From the NCBI RefSeq assembly GCF_000152945.2, contig NC_020830.1, positions 806,001 to 870,000 on the forward strand: a stretch of DNA of 64,000 nucleotides, in the 5' to 3' direction. The notes beneath the pieces were generated by a model. It was given only the letters and a program-made list of their open reading frames with translations. It was not told where the DNA came from and did not search any database. The translations under genes were made by a program, and so were the position numbers. This document shows, piece by piece, positions 9,464-17,235 of the stretch (position 1 is its first letter; each line of letters starts with the position of its first letter). This DNA is from Polaribacter sp. MED152. Its GTDB lineage: Bacteria > Bacteroidota > Bacteroidia > Flavobacteriales > Flavobacteriaceae.

Positions 9464-10654
9464 ATGCCTTCAATATCTATCAAAGGACTTCATATGCCAG
9501 AATCACCAATTAGAAAATTGGTGCCATTTGCTGAAAATGCGAAAAAGAGAGGAACTAAGGTTTATCATTTAAATATTGGTCAGCCAGATATTAAAACACC
9601 TCAAATAGCTTTAGATGCTGTTAAAAACAACACTATAGAAACCTTATCTTATGCACGCTCTGAAGGTTCTGAAGAATACAGAACTAAATTGGCAAACTAT
9701 TATGCAAACCATAATGTGAATGTATCTGCAGATAATATAATTGTTACTACAGGTGGTTCAGAAGCCTTACTTTTTACTATTGGTAGTATAACAGATGCAG
9801 GTGATGAAATAATTATTCCTGAACCTTTTTACGCAAATTATAATGGGTTTTCTACAGCTTCTGGAGTAACAGTTGTACCTGTAATTTCAAAAATTGAAGA
9901 TAATTTTGCTTTACCAAAAATTGAAGATTTTGAGAAGCTAATTACAAAAAATACAAAAGCTATTTTAATTTGTAATCCTGGAAATCCTACAGGATACATG
10001 TACTCTAAAGAAGAGATTCTAAAATTAAAAGAAATTGTTTTAAAACATGATCTTTTTCTTATTGCAGACGAAGTTTATAGAGAATTTGCTTATGATGGTT
10101 TAGAGCATACCTCAGTAATGGCTATAGAAGGTTTAGAAGATAATGCTATTGTAATAGATTCAGTTTCTAAAAGATATAGCATGTGTGGTGCAAGAATTGG
10201 TTGTATTGTTTCTAAAAATGAAGCATTTATAGCAACAGCTATAAAATTTGCACAAGCAAGATTAAGCCCACCCACTTATGCTTTAATTGCTAGTGAAGCT
10301 GCTTTAGATACACCTCAAAGTTATTTTGATGATGTAAAAGCGGAATATGTTCAAAGAAGAGATACTTTAGTTGCTGAATTACAAAAAATAAAAGGTGTAA
10401 AAGTAGCCATACCAAAAGGTGCTTTTTATTGTGTTGCTGAATTACCAGTTGCAGATACAGATGATTTTGCAAAGTGGATGTTAGAAAGCTTTAACTACAA
10501 TAACGAAACTGTAATGGTTGCACCAGCAAGCGGATTTTATTCTACTGAAGGCGAAGGAAAAAATCAAATTAGAATGGCATATGTTTTAAAGAAAGAAGAT
10601 TTAATTAAATCTGTAGAAATTCTTAAGAATGCCCTAGAAGCTTATCAAGCATAA
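9464..10654 (+). CDS. class I/II PLP-dependent aminotransferase
   Basis: A 396-residue fold-type I aminotransferase of the aspartate aminotransferase group. Visible signatures are YARSEGSEEYR near residue 65, the NPGNPTG segment near 170, the DEVYREFAYDG cofactor-binding stretch near 203, and the PLP lysine in DSVSKRYSMCGARIGC near 238. The C-terminal Arg (NQIRMAY) that binds the substrate carboxylate is present. It is probably an aspartate or broad 2-oxoacid transaminase. The murB start codon immediately follows its stop, so the two are co-transcribed. Confidence 0.88.
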   Translation: MPSISIKGLHMPESPIRKLVPFAENAKKRGTKVYHLNIGQPDIKTPQIALDAVKNNTIETLSYARSEGSEEYRTKLANYYANHNVNVSADNIIVTTGGSEALLFTIGSITDAGDEIIIPEPFYANYNGFSTASGVTVVPVISKIEDNFALPKIEDFEKLITKNTKAILICNPGNPTGYMYSKEEILKLKEIVLKHDLFLIADEVYREFAYDGLEHTSVMAIEGLEDNAIVIDSVSKRYSMCGARIGCIVSKNEAFIATAIKFAQARLSPPTYALIASEAALDTPQSYFDDVKAEYVQRRDTLVAELQKIKGVKVAIPKGAFYCVAELPVADTDDFAKWMLESFNYNNETVMVAPASGFYSTEGEGKNQIRMAYVLKKEDLIKSVEILKNALEAYQA

Positions 10655-11665
10655 TTGAATATCAAAGAAAACATATCATTAAAGGAGTACAATACTTTTG
10701 GTATTGATGTAAATGCAAAACGATTTGTAAGTGTAAATTCAGTTTACCAACTACAACAATTACTTAAAGCAGAAAAAAATGTATTTCTAATTTCTGGAGG
10801 TAGCAACATGCTACTTACCAAAGATATTGACAAACTAGTTGTACATATTGATTTTAAAGGAATATCAATAGACAAAGAGGATGATGATTTTGTTTATTTA
10901 ACAGTAAACGCAGGAGAAAATTGGCATGATTTTGTTTTGTATTGTGTAGCTCAAAATTATGGAGGATTAGAGAATTTAGCCTTAATACCTGGTAATGTTG
11001 GTACTTGCCCAATACAAAATATTGGGGCATATGGTGTGGAAGTTAAAGACACCATAACAAAACTAGAAGCTGTTAATCTAGAAACTACAAAGTTAGAATC
11101 ATTTTCTAATGAAGATTGCAATTTTGGCTATAGAAATTCAATTTTCAAAAACTCAGTAAAGGGGAAATATGTAATTACTTCAGTTGCGTTTAAATTAACC
11201 AAAAGAAATCATAATTTAAATACTTCTTATGGTGCTATTGAAACTGAATTGGCTTCTAAACAAATTACTGAACCAACTTTAAAAGATATTTCAGATGCAG
11301 TTATTGCAATTCGAAAATCAAAATTACCTGATCCAAAAGAAATAGGAAATAGTGGAAGTTTTTTTAAAAATCCAGTGATTTCTAAATCACACTTTTTAGA
11401 ACTTCAAAAAGAGTATCCTAATATACCAAATTATATCATTTCTGAAAATGAAATAAAAGTACCTGCTGGCTGGTTGATAGAAACTGCAGGGTTTAAAGGT
11501 AAGCGTTTTGGAAATTATGGAGTTCATGAAAAACAAGCTTTGGTGCTTGTAAATTATGGCAATGCTTCTGGAAAAGAAATTTATGCTCTTGCTGAAAAAA
11601 TTCAAAAAGAAATTCTCACTCAATTTAAGATTGATTTAGAAATTGAGGTAAATATTATAAAATAA
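10655..11665 (+). CDS. murB: UDP-N-acetylenolpyruvoylglucosamine reductase
   Basis: FAD-dependent MurB, which reduces UDP-GlcNAc-enolpyruvate to UDP-MurNAc in peptidoglycan synthesis. Motifs seen are NTFGIDVNA near residue 13, SGGSNMLLT near 46, PGNVGTCPIQNIGAYG near 110 and YRNSIFK near 166. The proton-donor loop NSGSFFKNP lies near 232, and a C-terminal GxHEKQALV segment is typical of type I MurB. The TTG start directly follows the aminotransferase TAA. The length (336) is normal. Confidence 0.95.
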   Translation: MNIKENISLKEYNTFGIDVNAKRFVSVNSVYQLQQLLKAEKNVFLISGGSNMLLTKDIDKLVVHIDFKGISIDKEDDDFVYLTVNAGENWHDFVLYCVAQNYGGLENLALIPGNVGTCPIQNIGAYGVEVKDTITKLEAVNLETTKLESFSNEDCNFGYRNSIFKNSVKGKYVITSVAFKLTKRNHNLNTSYGAIETELASKQITEPTLKDISDAVIAIRKSKLPDPKEIGNSGSFFKNPVISKSHFLELQKEYPNIPNYIISENEIKVPAGWLIETAGFKGKRFGNYGVHEKQALVLVNYGNASGKEIYALAEKIQKEILTQFKIDLEIEVNIIK

Positions 11666-11666
11666 A

Positions 11667-11695
11667 AAACCTTGTAATAAATACAAGGTTTCTTC
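11667..11695. terminator. intrinsic terminator after murB, also facing the SCO1 operon
   Basis: A nine-base-pair stem AACCTTGTA/TACAAGGTT with an ATAAA loop. Reading minus it is followed by a strong T-run, and reading plus by TTTCTTCT. It can serve the minus-strand SCO1 operon as well as murB. Confidence 0.75.
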
Positions 11696-11700
11696 TGTAA

Positions 11701-11716
11701 GTATTCCCCCAAATAC
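11701..11716 (-). other. GTATT-TGGGGG-AATAC hairpin in SCO1 3' UTR
   Basis: On the minus strand this is a five-base-pair stem whose loop is TGGGGG, placed directly before the terminator at 11667-11695. A stem with a G5 loop followed by a terminator is also the design of the repeats at 21.2-22.0 kb. The stem is short, so the fold is tentative. Confidence 0.4.
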
Positions 11717-11721
11717 AAACA

Positions 11722-12393
11722 TTAACTTTTTTGAAGCGTTTTTATATCAGCAATTAACTGCTTTACCGAATTTTTATTCAGACCATTATAAATGCCTCTT
11801 ATGTGTTTGTTCTTATCTATTAAAATAAAGTTTTCTGTGTGCAGAAAATCGTCTATTCCTTTTGGTTCACCTAAATCATTTTCTACAAAATAAGATGATC
11901 TTCCTAAATCATAAATTTCTTGTTTCTTTCCTGTAACCAGATGCCAATTATTTCCAATATTTTTTTCTATGGCATAATTCTTTAATTGAGCTACAGAATC
12001 AATTGACGGTGTTACTGAGTGCGAAAGCATTAAAACAGAATTATCTTCTTTAAAAGCTTCTTGTACCAAATGCATATTTTTAGTCATTAAAGGGCAAATT
12101 CCTGGACAAGTAGTAAAGAAAAAATCAGTTACATAAATTTTATTCTTAAAAGTATCTTGTGTTACTTGCTCTCCATGTTGATTTGTAAATTCAAAATCAG
12201 GAATTTTATGAAAATCTTTTAATTCTTTATCATTAGATGCAATCCATTTTGGCGTAAATGAAGCTTCGTTATAATAAGGCAAAGCCTCTACTCTACTTGA
12301 TAACGTATTCTTTTTCTGTTTTTTACAACTAAAAATTAAAAGCGCTGTAAAAAATAAAATACTATATGCTTTTACGTTCTTCAATTTTTTCAT
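11722..12393 (-). CDS. SCO1/SenC-family copper chaperone lipoprotein
   Basis: A thioredoxin-fold SCO protein that handles copper for cytochrome oxidase or redox sensing in the periplasm. A lipoprotein signal ends at IFSC. The copper and redox motif is FFTTCPGICPLMTKN, with Cys 96 and Cys 100 when the ATG at 12393 is used. The conserved distal His lies in the segment FLHTENFILID. The start at 12393 was preferred over 12456 because the longer form puts 21 unrelated residues before the signal peptide. It overlaps the MORN lipoprotein gene by 32 nt, indicating one operon. Confidence 0.9.
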   Translation of the reverse strand: MKKLKNVKAYSILFFTALLIFSCKKQKKNTLSSRVEALPYYNEASFTPKWIASNDKELKDFHKIPDFEFTNQHGEQVTQDTFKNKIYVTDFFFTTCPGICPLMTKNMHLVQEAFKEDNSVLMLSHSVTPSIDSVAQLKNYAIEKNIGNNWHLVTGKKQEIYDLGRSSYFVENDLGEPKGIDDFLHTENFILIDKNKHIRGIYNGLNKNSVKQLIADIKTLQKS

Positions 12394-12970
12394 TTTTAAG
12401 TTGATAGCACAAATTGGCTCTTTGCATCCCGAAAATTCGCCCATTTTTCGCTTCATAATTCACATAAATAGTTCCATTTTCTAGCCAAGCTTGTTGTAAT
12501 CCATCTTCTTTACCCTGAGTAAGGTTTCTTTTTTTAGCTAATTGACCACTAGAATACCATACTTTCTGAACACCTTCTAGTTTACCATTTACATAATTAG
12601 ATGCTGCTATAAGATTTCCTTCTTTATCGTAATTCAACTTTTTACCATGCAATTGATTGTTTACATAAAAGGCTTTTCTTTTTATGCCTCCATTTTTAAA
12701 GAACATAAAATTATCACCTTCTCTTTTACCATTGTAAAACGTTGTTTTTTCTGATATACTGTCATTCGCATATCGTTTTACGCTATAACCATTAAAGGGC
12801 TTATTATTATAAAACCACTTCCCTTTTAATGGATCTAACTTTAGTTGACTTTTATCAACAAAAACATTTTTAATTACCTTTTTAGAATGCAAAATAAGCT
12901 CTTGATTCTCCTGCTTTTGACAAGCAAGAAAAATAAAAATAGCAATTATGTAATATTTAGTTAATCGCAT
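12362..12970 (-). CDS. MORN-repeat (YwqK-like) lipoprotein
   Basis: A small lipoprotein (signal ends IFLAC) with about four MORN_2/YwqK-type repeats such as FYNGKREGDNFMFFKNG, NQLHGKKLNYDKEG and GKLEGVQKVWYSSGQ. Such repeats form beta-hairpin stacks, and the function is unknown. The start at 12970 (MRLTKYY) gives a proper signal peptide and overlaps the upstream YHYH gene by 14 nt. A longer start at 12997 is possible. The gene also overlaps the SCO1 gene downstream, so translation is probably coupled. Confidence 0.8.
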   Translation of the reverse strand: MRLTKYYIIAIFIFLACQKQENQELILHSKKVIKNVFVDKSQLKLDPLKGKWFYNNKPFNGYSVKRYANDSISEKTTFYNGKREGDNFMFFKNGGIKRKAFYVNNQLHGKKLNYDKEGNLIAASNYVNGKLEGVQKVWYSSGQLAKKRNLTQGKEDGLQQAWLENGTIYVNYEAKNGRIFGMQRANLCYQLKNEKIEERKSI

Positions 12971-13751
12971 TTGGTGTACCTTGGTAAGGCCCTGCAAACG
13001 CTAAGTACCTACCTGTTGTAGAATATAAATCGTTAATAATATGATAGTGATAAAGCTCTTCAGTAGAATGTTGTGTTGTACTTGTATGCCCTCCAGAAGC
13101 ATCTAATCCTGTTGGGTAAGTTCCTGTTGAACTACATTTTCTACCATAGATAAAAAATCCGTCAGAAATAATACCTACTAATTTATCATCATCATCTGTA
13201 AAAGCTAAAGGCTCTAAATGATAGTGATACTGAGAAGGACCAATATGAGCACCAGCATAATCTAAACTACCAGCTGCACTATCTAAAGGCCCATTACCTT
13301 CTTGATCATTGTAAATGTATGCACCACTAACTGCAATACCAATGGCCCCTAAACTCGTTGCTGTTGTTGAGCTTGCAACAGAAGCAGAAGCAGATACAGT
13401 TAAAGAACCAGATAAATCTCTGCCAGAAGTATCAATTCTTGTTGGTGTCATGTTTGCTTCAGATGTAACAGTTGGAGCTACATATAATGGATGACTCTCA
13501 CTCCAATATGGAGTTGTATGATTTGGCAAACCTGTTGTTTCTATGGTGATTGAAGTTCCATTTCCAGAAATATAGATATCTGTTTCATCTTCATCAAATT
13601 CTTCGAAAGCAGTTGGTAATTCTGTAATTACATCTGCGTTAGTAGTATCATCAATAATGGTATCTACTTCATCATCATTAGAACTACATGCTATAAAAGC
13701 ACTTATAGAAACTGCTGCAAATACTATTGATTTTAAAAATTTAGTTTTCAT
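12957..13751 (-). CDS. YHYH-domain lipoprotein
   Basis: A 264-residue exported protein with a lipoprotein signal (ISAFIACSS), an acidic low-complexity linker (about 25-55) and a YHYH domain. The name-giving histidine motifs appear as SQYHYHLEP near residue 172 and ELYHYHIIND near 235, with SDGFFIYGRKC between them. YHYH proteins are exported proteins of unknown function with a probable metal site. Here one sits between an EF-hand protein and a copper chaperone, downstream of a heme peroxidase. It is part of the operon read from 14064. Confidence 0.85.
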   Translation of the reverse strand: MKTKFLKSIVFAAVSISAFIACSSNDDEVDTIIDDTTNADVITELPTAFEEFDEDETDIYISGNGTSITIETTGLPNHTTPYWSESHPLYVAPTVTSEANMTPTRIDTSGRDLSGSLTVSASASVASSTTATSLGAIGIAVSGAYIYNDQEGNGPLDSAAGSLDYAGAHIGPSQYHYHLEPLAFTDDDDKLVGIISDGFFIYGRKCSSTGTYPTGLDASGGHTSTTQHSTEELYHYHIINDLYSTTGRYLAFAGPYQGTPNAIN

Positions 13752-13770
13752 AATTGTTTGGCTTATTGGT

Positions 13771-14064
13771 TTAATTGTCTTCTCTTCTTTCTGGTCTCTC
13801 TGGTCTTTTAGGCTTTGGTGCCTTTTTTAATTCTTCTTTAGAAATAAAACCATCTTTATTGGTATCAATCTTTTTAAAATCTTGTTTTAATGGGCCTTTT
13901 GCTTCTTTCAAAGAAATTTTTCCATCTTCATTTGTGTCTAAATCTTTAAAAATCTTTTTTATTGATGGTGGTCCTTGTCTTTTTTCATTTTCTCTGTTTT
14001 CTTGACCAGAAGTGGTTAACACTCCAAGTGCAACAATTAATATGGTTAAAATTGATTTTTTCAT
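13771..14064 (-). CDS. secreted EF-hand protein
   Basis: A 97-residue protein with a signal peptide (about 1-20) and two canonical EF-hand loops, DTNEDGKISLKE (about 43-54) and DTNKDGFISKEE (about 67-78). The C-terminus is rich in Lys, Pro and Arg. It should bind calcium in the periplasm or outside the cell. It is the first gene after a copy of the GCAAGT-N15-CATCT promoter (14089-14117) and is followed by the YHYH, MORN and SCO1 genes. Confidence 0.88.
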   Translation of the reverse strand: MKKSILTILIVALGVLTTSGQENRENEKRQGPPSIKKIFKDLDTNEDGKISLKEAKGPLKQDFKKIDTNKDGFISKEELKKAPKPKRPERPERREDN

Positions 14065-14088
14065 GATTATGTTTTAATGTTCTATTAG

Positions 14089-14117
14089 TTAAGATGTGCT
14101 TATTTTAAAATACTTGC
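14089..14117 (-). promoter_or_regulatory. putative ECF-sigma promoter, copy A
   Basis: On the minus strand it reads GCAAGT, 15 nt, CATCTTAAC, about 25 nt before the EF-hand ATG. The same two blocks with the same 15-nt spacing occur at 15370-15398 and 16265-16293, all next to genes of this cluster. The layout fits -35 and -10 boxes of an ECF sigma factor. It has no TAnnTTTG box. Confidence 0.6.
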
Positions 14118-14145
14118 GCTCTTAACTTTTTTTTAACTTTATCAT

Positions 14146-15303
14146 TTACTCATTATTAATGAAAGGATCTGAAAACTTCTCATCAAAAATAAACTCTTCA
14201 TCTGTTAAAGTTCTTAAGAAATTTACCAACGCCTGTTTTTCTGTGTCTGTTAGATTAAGTCTTCTTACTCCATTTCCTTGACGTAATCTACCATCTAACT
14301 CTGCACTATTTTGCACACCTGAATTGTAATGTTCAATCACCTCTTCTAAAGTTGAAAAACGACCATCATGCATAAATGGTGCTGTTAATTCTATATTTCT
14401 TAAAGAAGGTACTTTAAATTCACCATCATTTCTACCTTCATCAGTTAAAACTGCATCTAAACCATTATTTCTTGCTCTATCTCCAACAAAGGCATTTGTA
14501 TCATGACAATCTGAACAACGAGTTCTATTACTGAAAAACAAGTTTTTTCCTAAGTTTTCTGATGCTGTAAAGTTTGGAAAATTCGCATTTTGATTGTTCG
14601 TCTGTGCTAAACCTTCATCATACTTTGATTGATAAGAAACCATAGATCTTACAAATTGTGCCAAGGCTAAAGCAATTCGTTCGCTAGAAATTTCATCATC
14701 TCCAAAAGCTCTAGTAAATAAGACTGAATAATAGGCTTCGTTTTGCAATTTACTCTCCAATTCATCTAATGTTAAACCCATTTCCACAGCGTCTTGAATA
14801 GGTAATAATACTTGCTCTTCTAAACTCTCTGCTCTTTCATCCCAAAAGAAACGACCATTATCATAAAATTTGGCGTTGGCTAAACCCATTGAATTTCTTG
14901 CAGTTAGCTCTCCGTTAAAACCTACACTTAAAGTATTTACATCAGAAAAACCTGTAGATTGATCGTGACATGAAGCACAACTCACAGCATTATTTACAGA
15001 CAATTGCTTATCGTAAAACAAAACCCTACCTAAAGTAGCACCTTCATCCGTAATTGGATTATTATTAGGTGTATTGTCTTCTTGGGCAGTGCCATTTGCC
15101 AAAAAATGATTTGGTAGAATTACATTTTCGTAATTGAAAGAATTGGCAGGTAAATTTAAAGTTTCAGCTAAAATATCTAAGTCTGAATTTGAATCTATAT
15201 CTATAGTAACATCATCTGTTAATTCTAAATATTCATTCTCTGATGAGCAAGACAGGAAACTTACAACTAAAAGAAGCGTAAGAAATTTGTGGGTAAAAGT
15301 CAT
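14146..15303 (-). CDS. di-heme cytochrome c peroxidase / MauG family lipoprotein
   Basis: A 385-residue periplasmic di-heme protein. A lipoprotein signal ends at FLSC. Two c-type heme sites are present: CASCH (Cys 109, Cys 112, His 113) and CSDCH (Cys 263, Cys 266, His 267). The family signatures LGRVLFYDKQLS and FMHDGRFSTLEEVIEHYN are also seen. The family reduces hydrogen peroxide with electrons from small cytochromes or modifies proteins (MauG), and this sequence does not decide between them. It is preceded by copy B of the putative ECF promoter and followed 81 nt later by the EF-hand operon. Confidence 0.92.
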   Translation of the reverse strand: MTFTHKFLTLLLVVSFLSCSSENEYLELTDDVTIDIDSNSDLDILAETLNLPANSFNYENVILPNHFLANGTAQEDNTPNNNPITDEGATLGRVLFYDKQLSVNNAVSCASCHDQSTGFSDVNTLSVGFNGELTARNSMGLANAKFYDNGRFFWDERAESLEEQVLLPIQDAVEMGLTLDELESKLQNEAYYSVLFTRAFGDDEISSERIALALAQFVRSMVSYQSKYDEGLAQTNNQNANFPNFTASENLGKNLFFSNRTRCSDCHDTNAFVGDRARNNGLDAVLTDEGRNDGEFKVPSLRNIELTAPFMHDGRFSTLEEVIEHYNSGVQNSAELDGRLRQGNGVRRLNLTDTEKQALVNFLRTLTDEEFIFDEKFSDPFINNE

Positions 15304-15369
15304 AATTTTAAAATTTAAGTAAATAAAAAGTAAAATTGCTCCATATATCTAATTTTTGGTTGATATATG

Positions 15370-15398
15370 TTTAGATGACTTCTTGTTAAAAAACTTGC
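15370..15398 (-). promoter_or_regulatory. putative ECF-sigma promoter, copy B
   Basis: Minus strand GCAAGT, 15 nt, CATCTAAAC, in the gap between the Spy-like gene and the di-heme peroxidase. Copies A and B agree at 22 of 30 positions. It predicts a leader of roughly 65 nt for the peroxidase mRNA. Confidence 0.6.
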
Positions 15399-15417
15399 AA
15401 AAAAAAGTTAAAATAAA

Positions 15418-15912
15418 TTATCTAGGTGGTGGAGGCATTCTTCTTTTAGGAGGAAAACCATTGCCATTTCTATTGGGTGGCCCAGGTCTTTTACCTCTTA
15501 ATGCTTGTTTAATTATTTTATCAAATTTAACCTTCTGCTCCTCAGTACATATGGCTCTAACTTGTTTAAAAAATTCGAAAACCTCTAACTCTTTTTCTAC
15601 TTCTAACCTGCTTGTTCTTTCTATTATATCTCTTGTATTTACATTGCTGTCATTCGTTTGAAAAGAACTAAAAAGAGCATCTTTTTGATGAGTAATTTGT
15701 CTTTCAAAATGTTGCATTTTATCTTTATGCTCTTCATCTAACTCAGTAAAAGTTTTCTTTTGAGCTTCAGTAAAATCTAGTTGATTTATTAGAAAATTTC
15801 TTGCTGGAGGTTTATTATTTCTTTGATGAGGCTTAGCAACCAACATAAATATTAAAACTCCATTTAATATCACCAAAACCGTTATTAAAACTACAAGTAA
15901 TTTTGTTTTCAT
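15418..15912 (-). CDS. Spy/CpxP-like periplasmic stress protein
   Basis: A 164-residue membrane-anchored protein with one N-terminal helix (about 5-26), a long helical charged region, then a Pro/Arg-rich tail. The motif LDFTEAQKKTFTELDEEHK resembles the LTxxQ repeat of Spy/CpxP/heavy-metal sensor proteins, which are periplasmic chaperones or repressors. The gene follows the anti-sigma-like gene by 5 nt, so the two share a promoter (16265-16293). A role as periplasmic sensor or chaperone of the same ECF circuit is inference. Confidence 0.72.
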   Translation of the reverse strand: MKTKLLVVLITVLVILNGVLIFMLVAKPHQRNNKPPARNFLINQLDFTEAQKKTFTELDEEHKDKMQHFERQITHQKDALFSSFQTNDSNVNTRDIIERTSRLEVEKELEVFEFFKQVRAICTEEQKVKFDKIIKQALRGKRPGPPNRNGNGFPPKRRMPPPPR

Positions 15913-15917
15913 ACGTT

Positions 15918-16226
15918 TTAATTTAATAAACTAGTTTGCGATTGCAAATTATACTCTTGAGCAAAACCTTCTATATTATTAGGGTTTGAAGTTTGTTCTT
16001 CTATATTAAAAGCATAATAGAAAGCTGAAACATTTATACACAATACAATTGCTAAAACTGCCCATTGTAATTTAGGTGTAAACCAACTGTAAACTTTGGA
16101 ATCCTTTTCTTTTTCTTGCTCTATTTTTTGCAAGACTTTATGCTTAAAAAAATGATTTACTTTCACTTCTTTAATAGAATCTAAGACCTCTAAATGTTGT
16201 TCTAAATTGTTGTTTCTCTTTTGCAT
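15918..16226 (-). CDS. probable anti-sigma factor
   Basis: A 102-residue protein with a cytoplasmic N-terminal part (about 1-50), one transmembrane helix (about 53-70) and a short outer tail. The N-part contains HFFKHKVLQKIEQEKE, typical of small membrane-bound anti-sigma factors, but there is no zinc-binding HxxxCxxC motif. It lies directly after an ECF sigma gene on the same strand, and copy C of the putative ECF promoter lies between the two. It probably holds the sigma factor at the membrane. The assignment rests on context and topology. Confidence 0.6.
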   Translation of the reverse strand: MQKRNNNLEQHLEVLDSIKEVKVNHFFKHKVLQKIEQEKEKDSKVYSWFTPKLQWAVLAIVLCINVSAFYYAFNIEEQTSNPNNIEGFAQEYNLQSQTSLLN

Positions 16227-16264
16227 TTTATTTCTTTTGACTGCTCAAAATAATTTTATAATTA

Positions 16265-16293
16265 TTTAGATGTATTCTATTTTTAAAACTTGC
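16265..16293 (-). promoter_or_regulatory. putative ECF-sigma promoter, copy C
   Basis: Minus strand GCAAGT, 15 nt, CATCTAAAT, between the sigma gene stop and the anti-sigma start. If it is the sigma factor's own promoter, the system drives its own inhibitor (negative feedback). Confidence 0.6.
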
Positions 16294-16342
16294 GGAAATT
16301 TTTAAATTATTTTTTAAAAACCTCTTTTTCAAATAATTAAAC

Positions 16343-16948
16343 TTACCTATTTTTATTTAAGTTACTTAATTTCTCTTTTAAATTTTTCTTTGCTCTAAAC
16401 ATAATAGATTCTACAGAAGATAAACTTTTACTAGTTATTTCCACAATTTCTTGGTAACTTTTACCATCAATTTTAGCCAATGTAAACACCACTCTTTGTG
16501 ATTCTGGCAATGTATTTATTGCTTTAAATATAGTTGCAGCTTGTTCTTTATTTTCTAAAATAATTCCTGGGTGCTTAAACTCTGTAAAGTAATTTGTTTT
16601 ATCAATCGGAATTGCATTACCCACTATAGATTGCATAAAGGCAAATCTCTTTTTAGTATTTTTTTTCCGAATAAATTCTAGACTCTTATTCGTGGCTATT
16701 CTATATATCCATGTAGAGAGTTTAGAATTACCTTTAAATTTATGTATAGATCTAAAAACCTCCAAAAACACTTCTTGGGCAATATCTTCTGCATCTTCTT
16801 TATTGGGTACAAAAGACATACAAGTATTAAATACTTTCTGCTCGTAATCATTTAACAATATGCCAAATGCAGAAGATTTACCCTCTTGTAATTCTTTTAT
16901 AAAATCTAGTTCGCTCAATGATAATTGCCTAAAAAAGTAAACATACAA
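16343..16948 (-). CDS. ECF RNA polymerase sigma factor (first)
   Basis: A 201-residue sigma-70 family ECF factor. Region 2 includes NKEDAEDIAQEVFLEVFRSI and FKGNSKLSTWIYRIATNKS (about 50-95). Region 4 includes LPESQRVVFTLAKIDGKSYQEI and the recognition helix SSVESIMFRAKKNLKEKL (about 140-195). It lies upstream of a membrane anti-sigma candidate, a Spy-like protein and a di-heme peroxidase cluster. Three nearby promoters share one motif and are its likely targets. An in-frame TTG ten codons downstream of the ATG is an alternative start. Confidence 0.93.
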   Translation of the reverse strand: MYVYFFRQLSLSELDFIKELQEGKSSAFGILLNDYEQKVFNTCMSFVPNKEDAEDIAQEVFLEVFRSIHKFKGNSKLSTWIYRIATNKSLEFIRKKNTKKRFAFMQSIVGNAIPIDKTNYFTEFKHPGIILENKEQAATIFKAINTLPESQRVVFTLAKIDGKSYQEIVEITSKSLSSVESIMFRAKKNLKEKLSNLNKNR

Positions 16949-17007
16949 AAAAGTTAAAACTATACTACATAAGTAGATATCTATTTCACTTTTAATTCTA
17001 TAATTTG

Positions 17008-17015
17008 TAACTTTG
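17008..17015 (+). promoter_or_regulatory. putative -7 box TAACTTTG, almost leaderless
   Basis: TAACTTTG fits TAnnTTTG and ends only four nucleotides before the ATG at 17020. With a start site about 7 nt downstream of the box, the mRNA would be leaderless or nearly so. Confidence 0.5.
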
Positions 17016-17019
17016 CAGT

Positions 17020-17223
17020 ATGAAATTATTATTACTTACTTTAGGGCTTTTAGCATTAGGTGTTGCTGGTATTGCTATTAAAATTTGGGCTAAAAAAAAT
17101 GGTGAATTTGCAGGTACTTGTGCTAGCCAAAACCCAATGTTAAATCAAGAAGGTGAAGCCTGTGGTTTTTGTGGTAAAACTCCAGATCAATTCAGTACCT
17201 GTGCTGAACCAGAACATAAATAA
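17020..17223 (+). CDS. small membrane-anchored four-Cys protein (NqrM-like?)
   Basis: A 67-residue protein with one N-terminal helix (about 3-23), a short basic stretch, then a Cys region with Cys 34 (GTCASQNP), Cys 48 and Cys 51 (ACGFC), and Cys 61. One helix followed by K..FAGTC and a CxxC pair resembles NqrM (DUF539), the maturation factor that supplies iron to Na+-translocating NADH:quinone reductase. The resemblance is by eye only. It precedes a GT2 and an ECF sigma gene in a tight plus-strand run, and no nqr gene is in the window. Confidence 0.6.
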   Translation: MKLLLLTLGLLALGVAGIAIKIWAKKNGEFAGTCASQNPMLNQEGEACGFCGKTPDQFSTCAEPEHK

Positions 17224-17235
17224 GCCATTTTAGCA

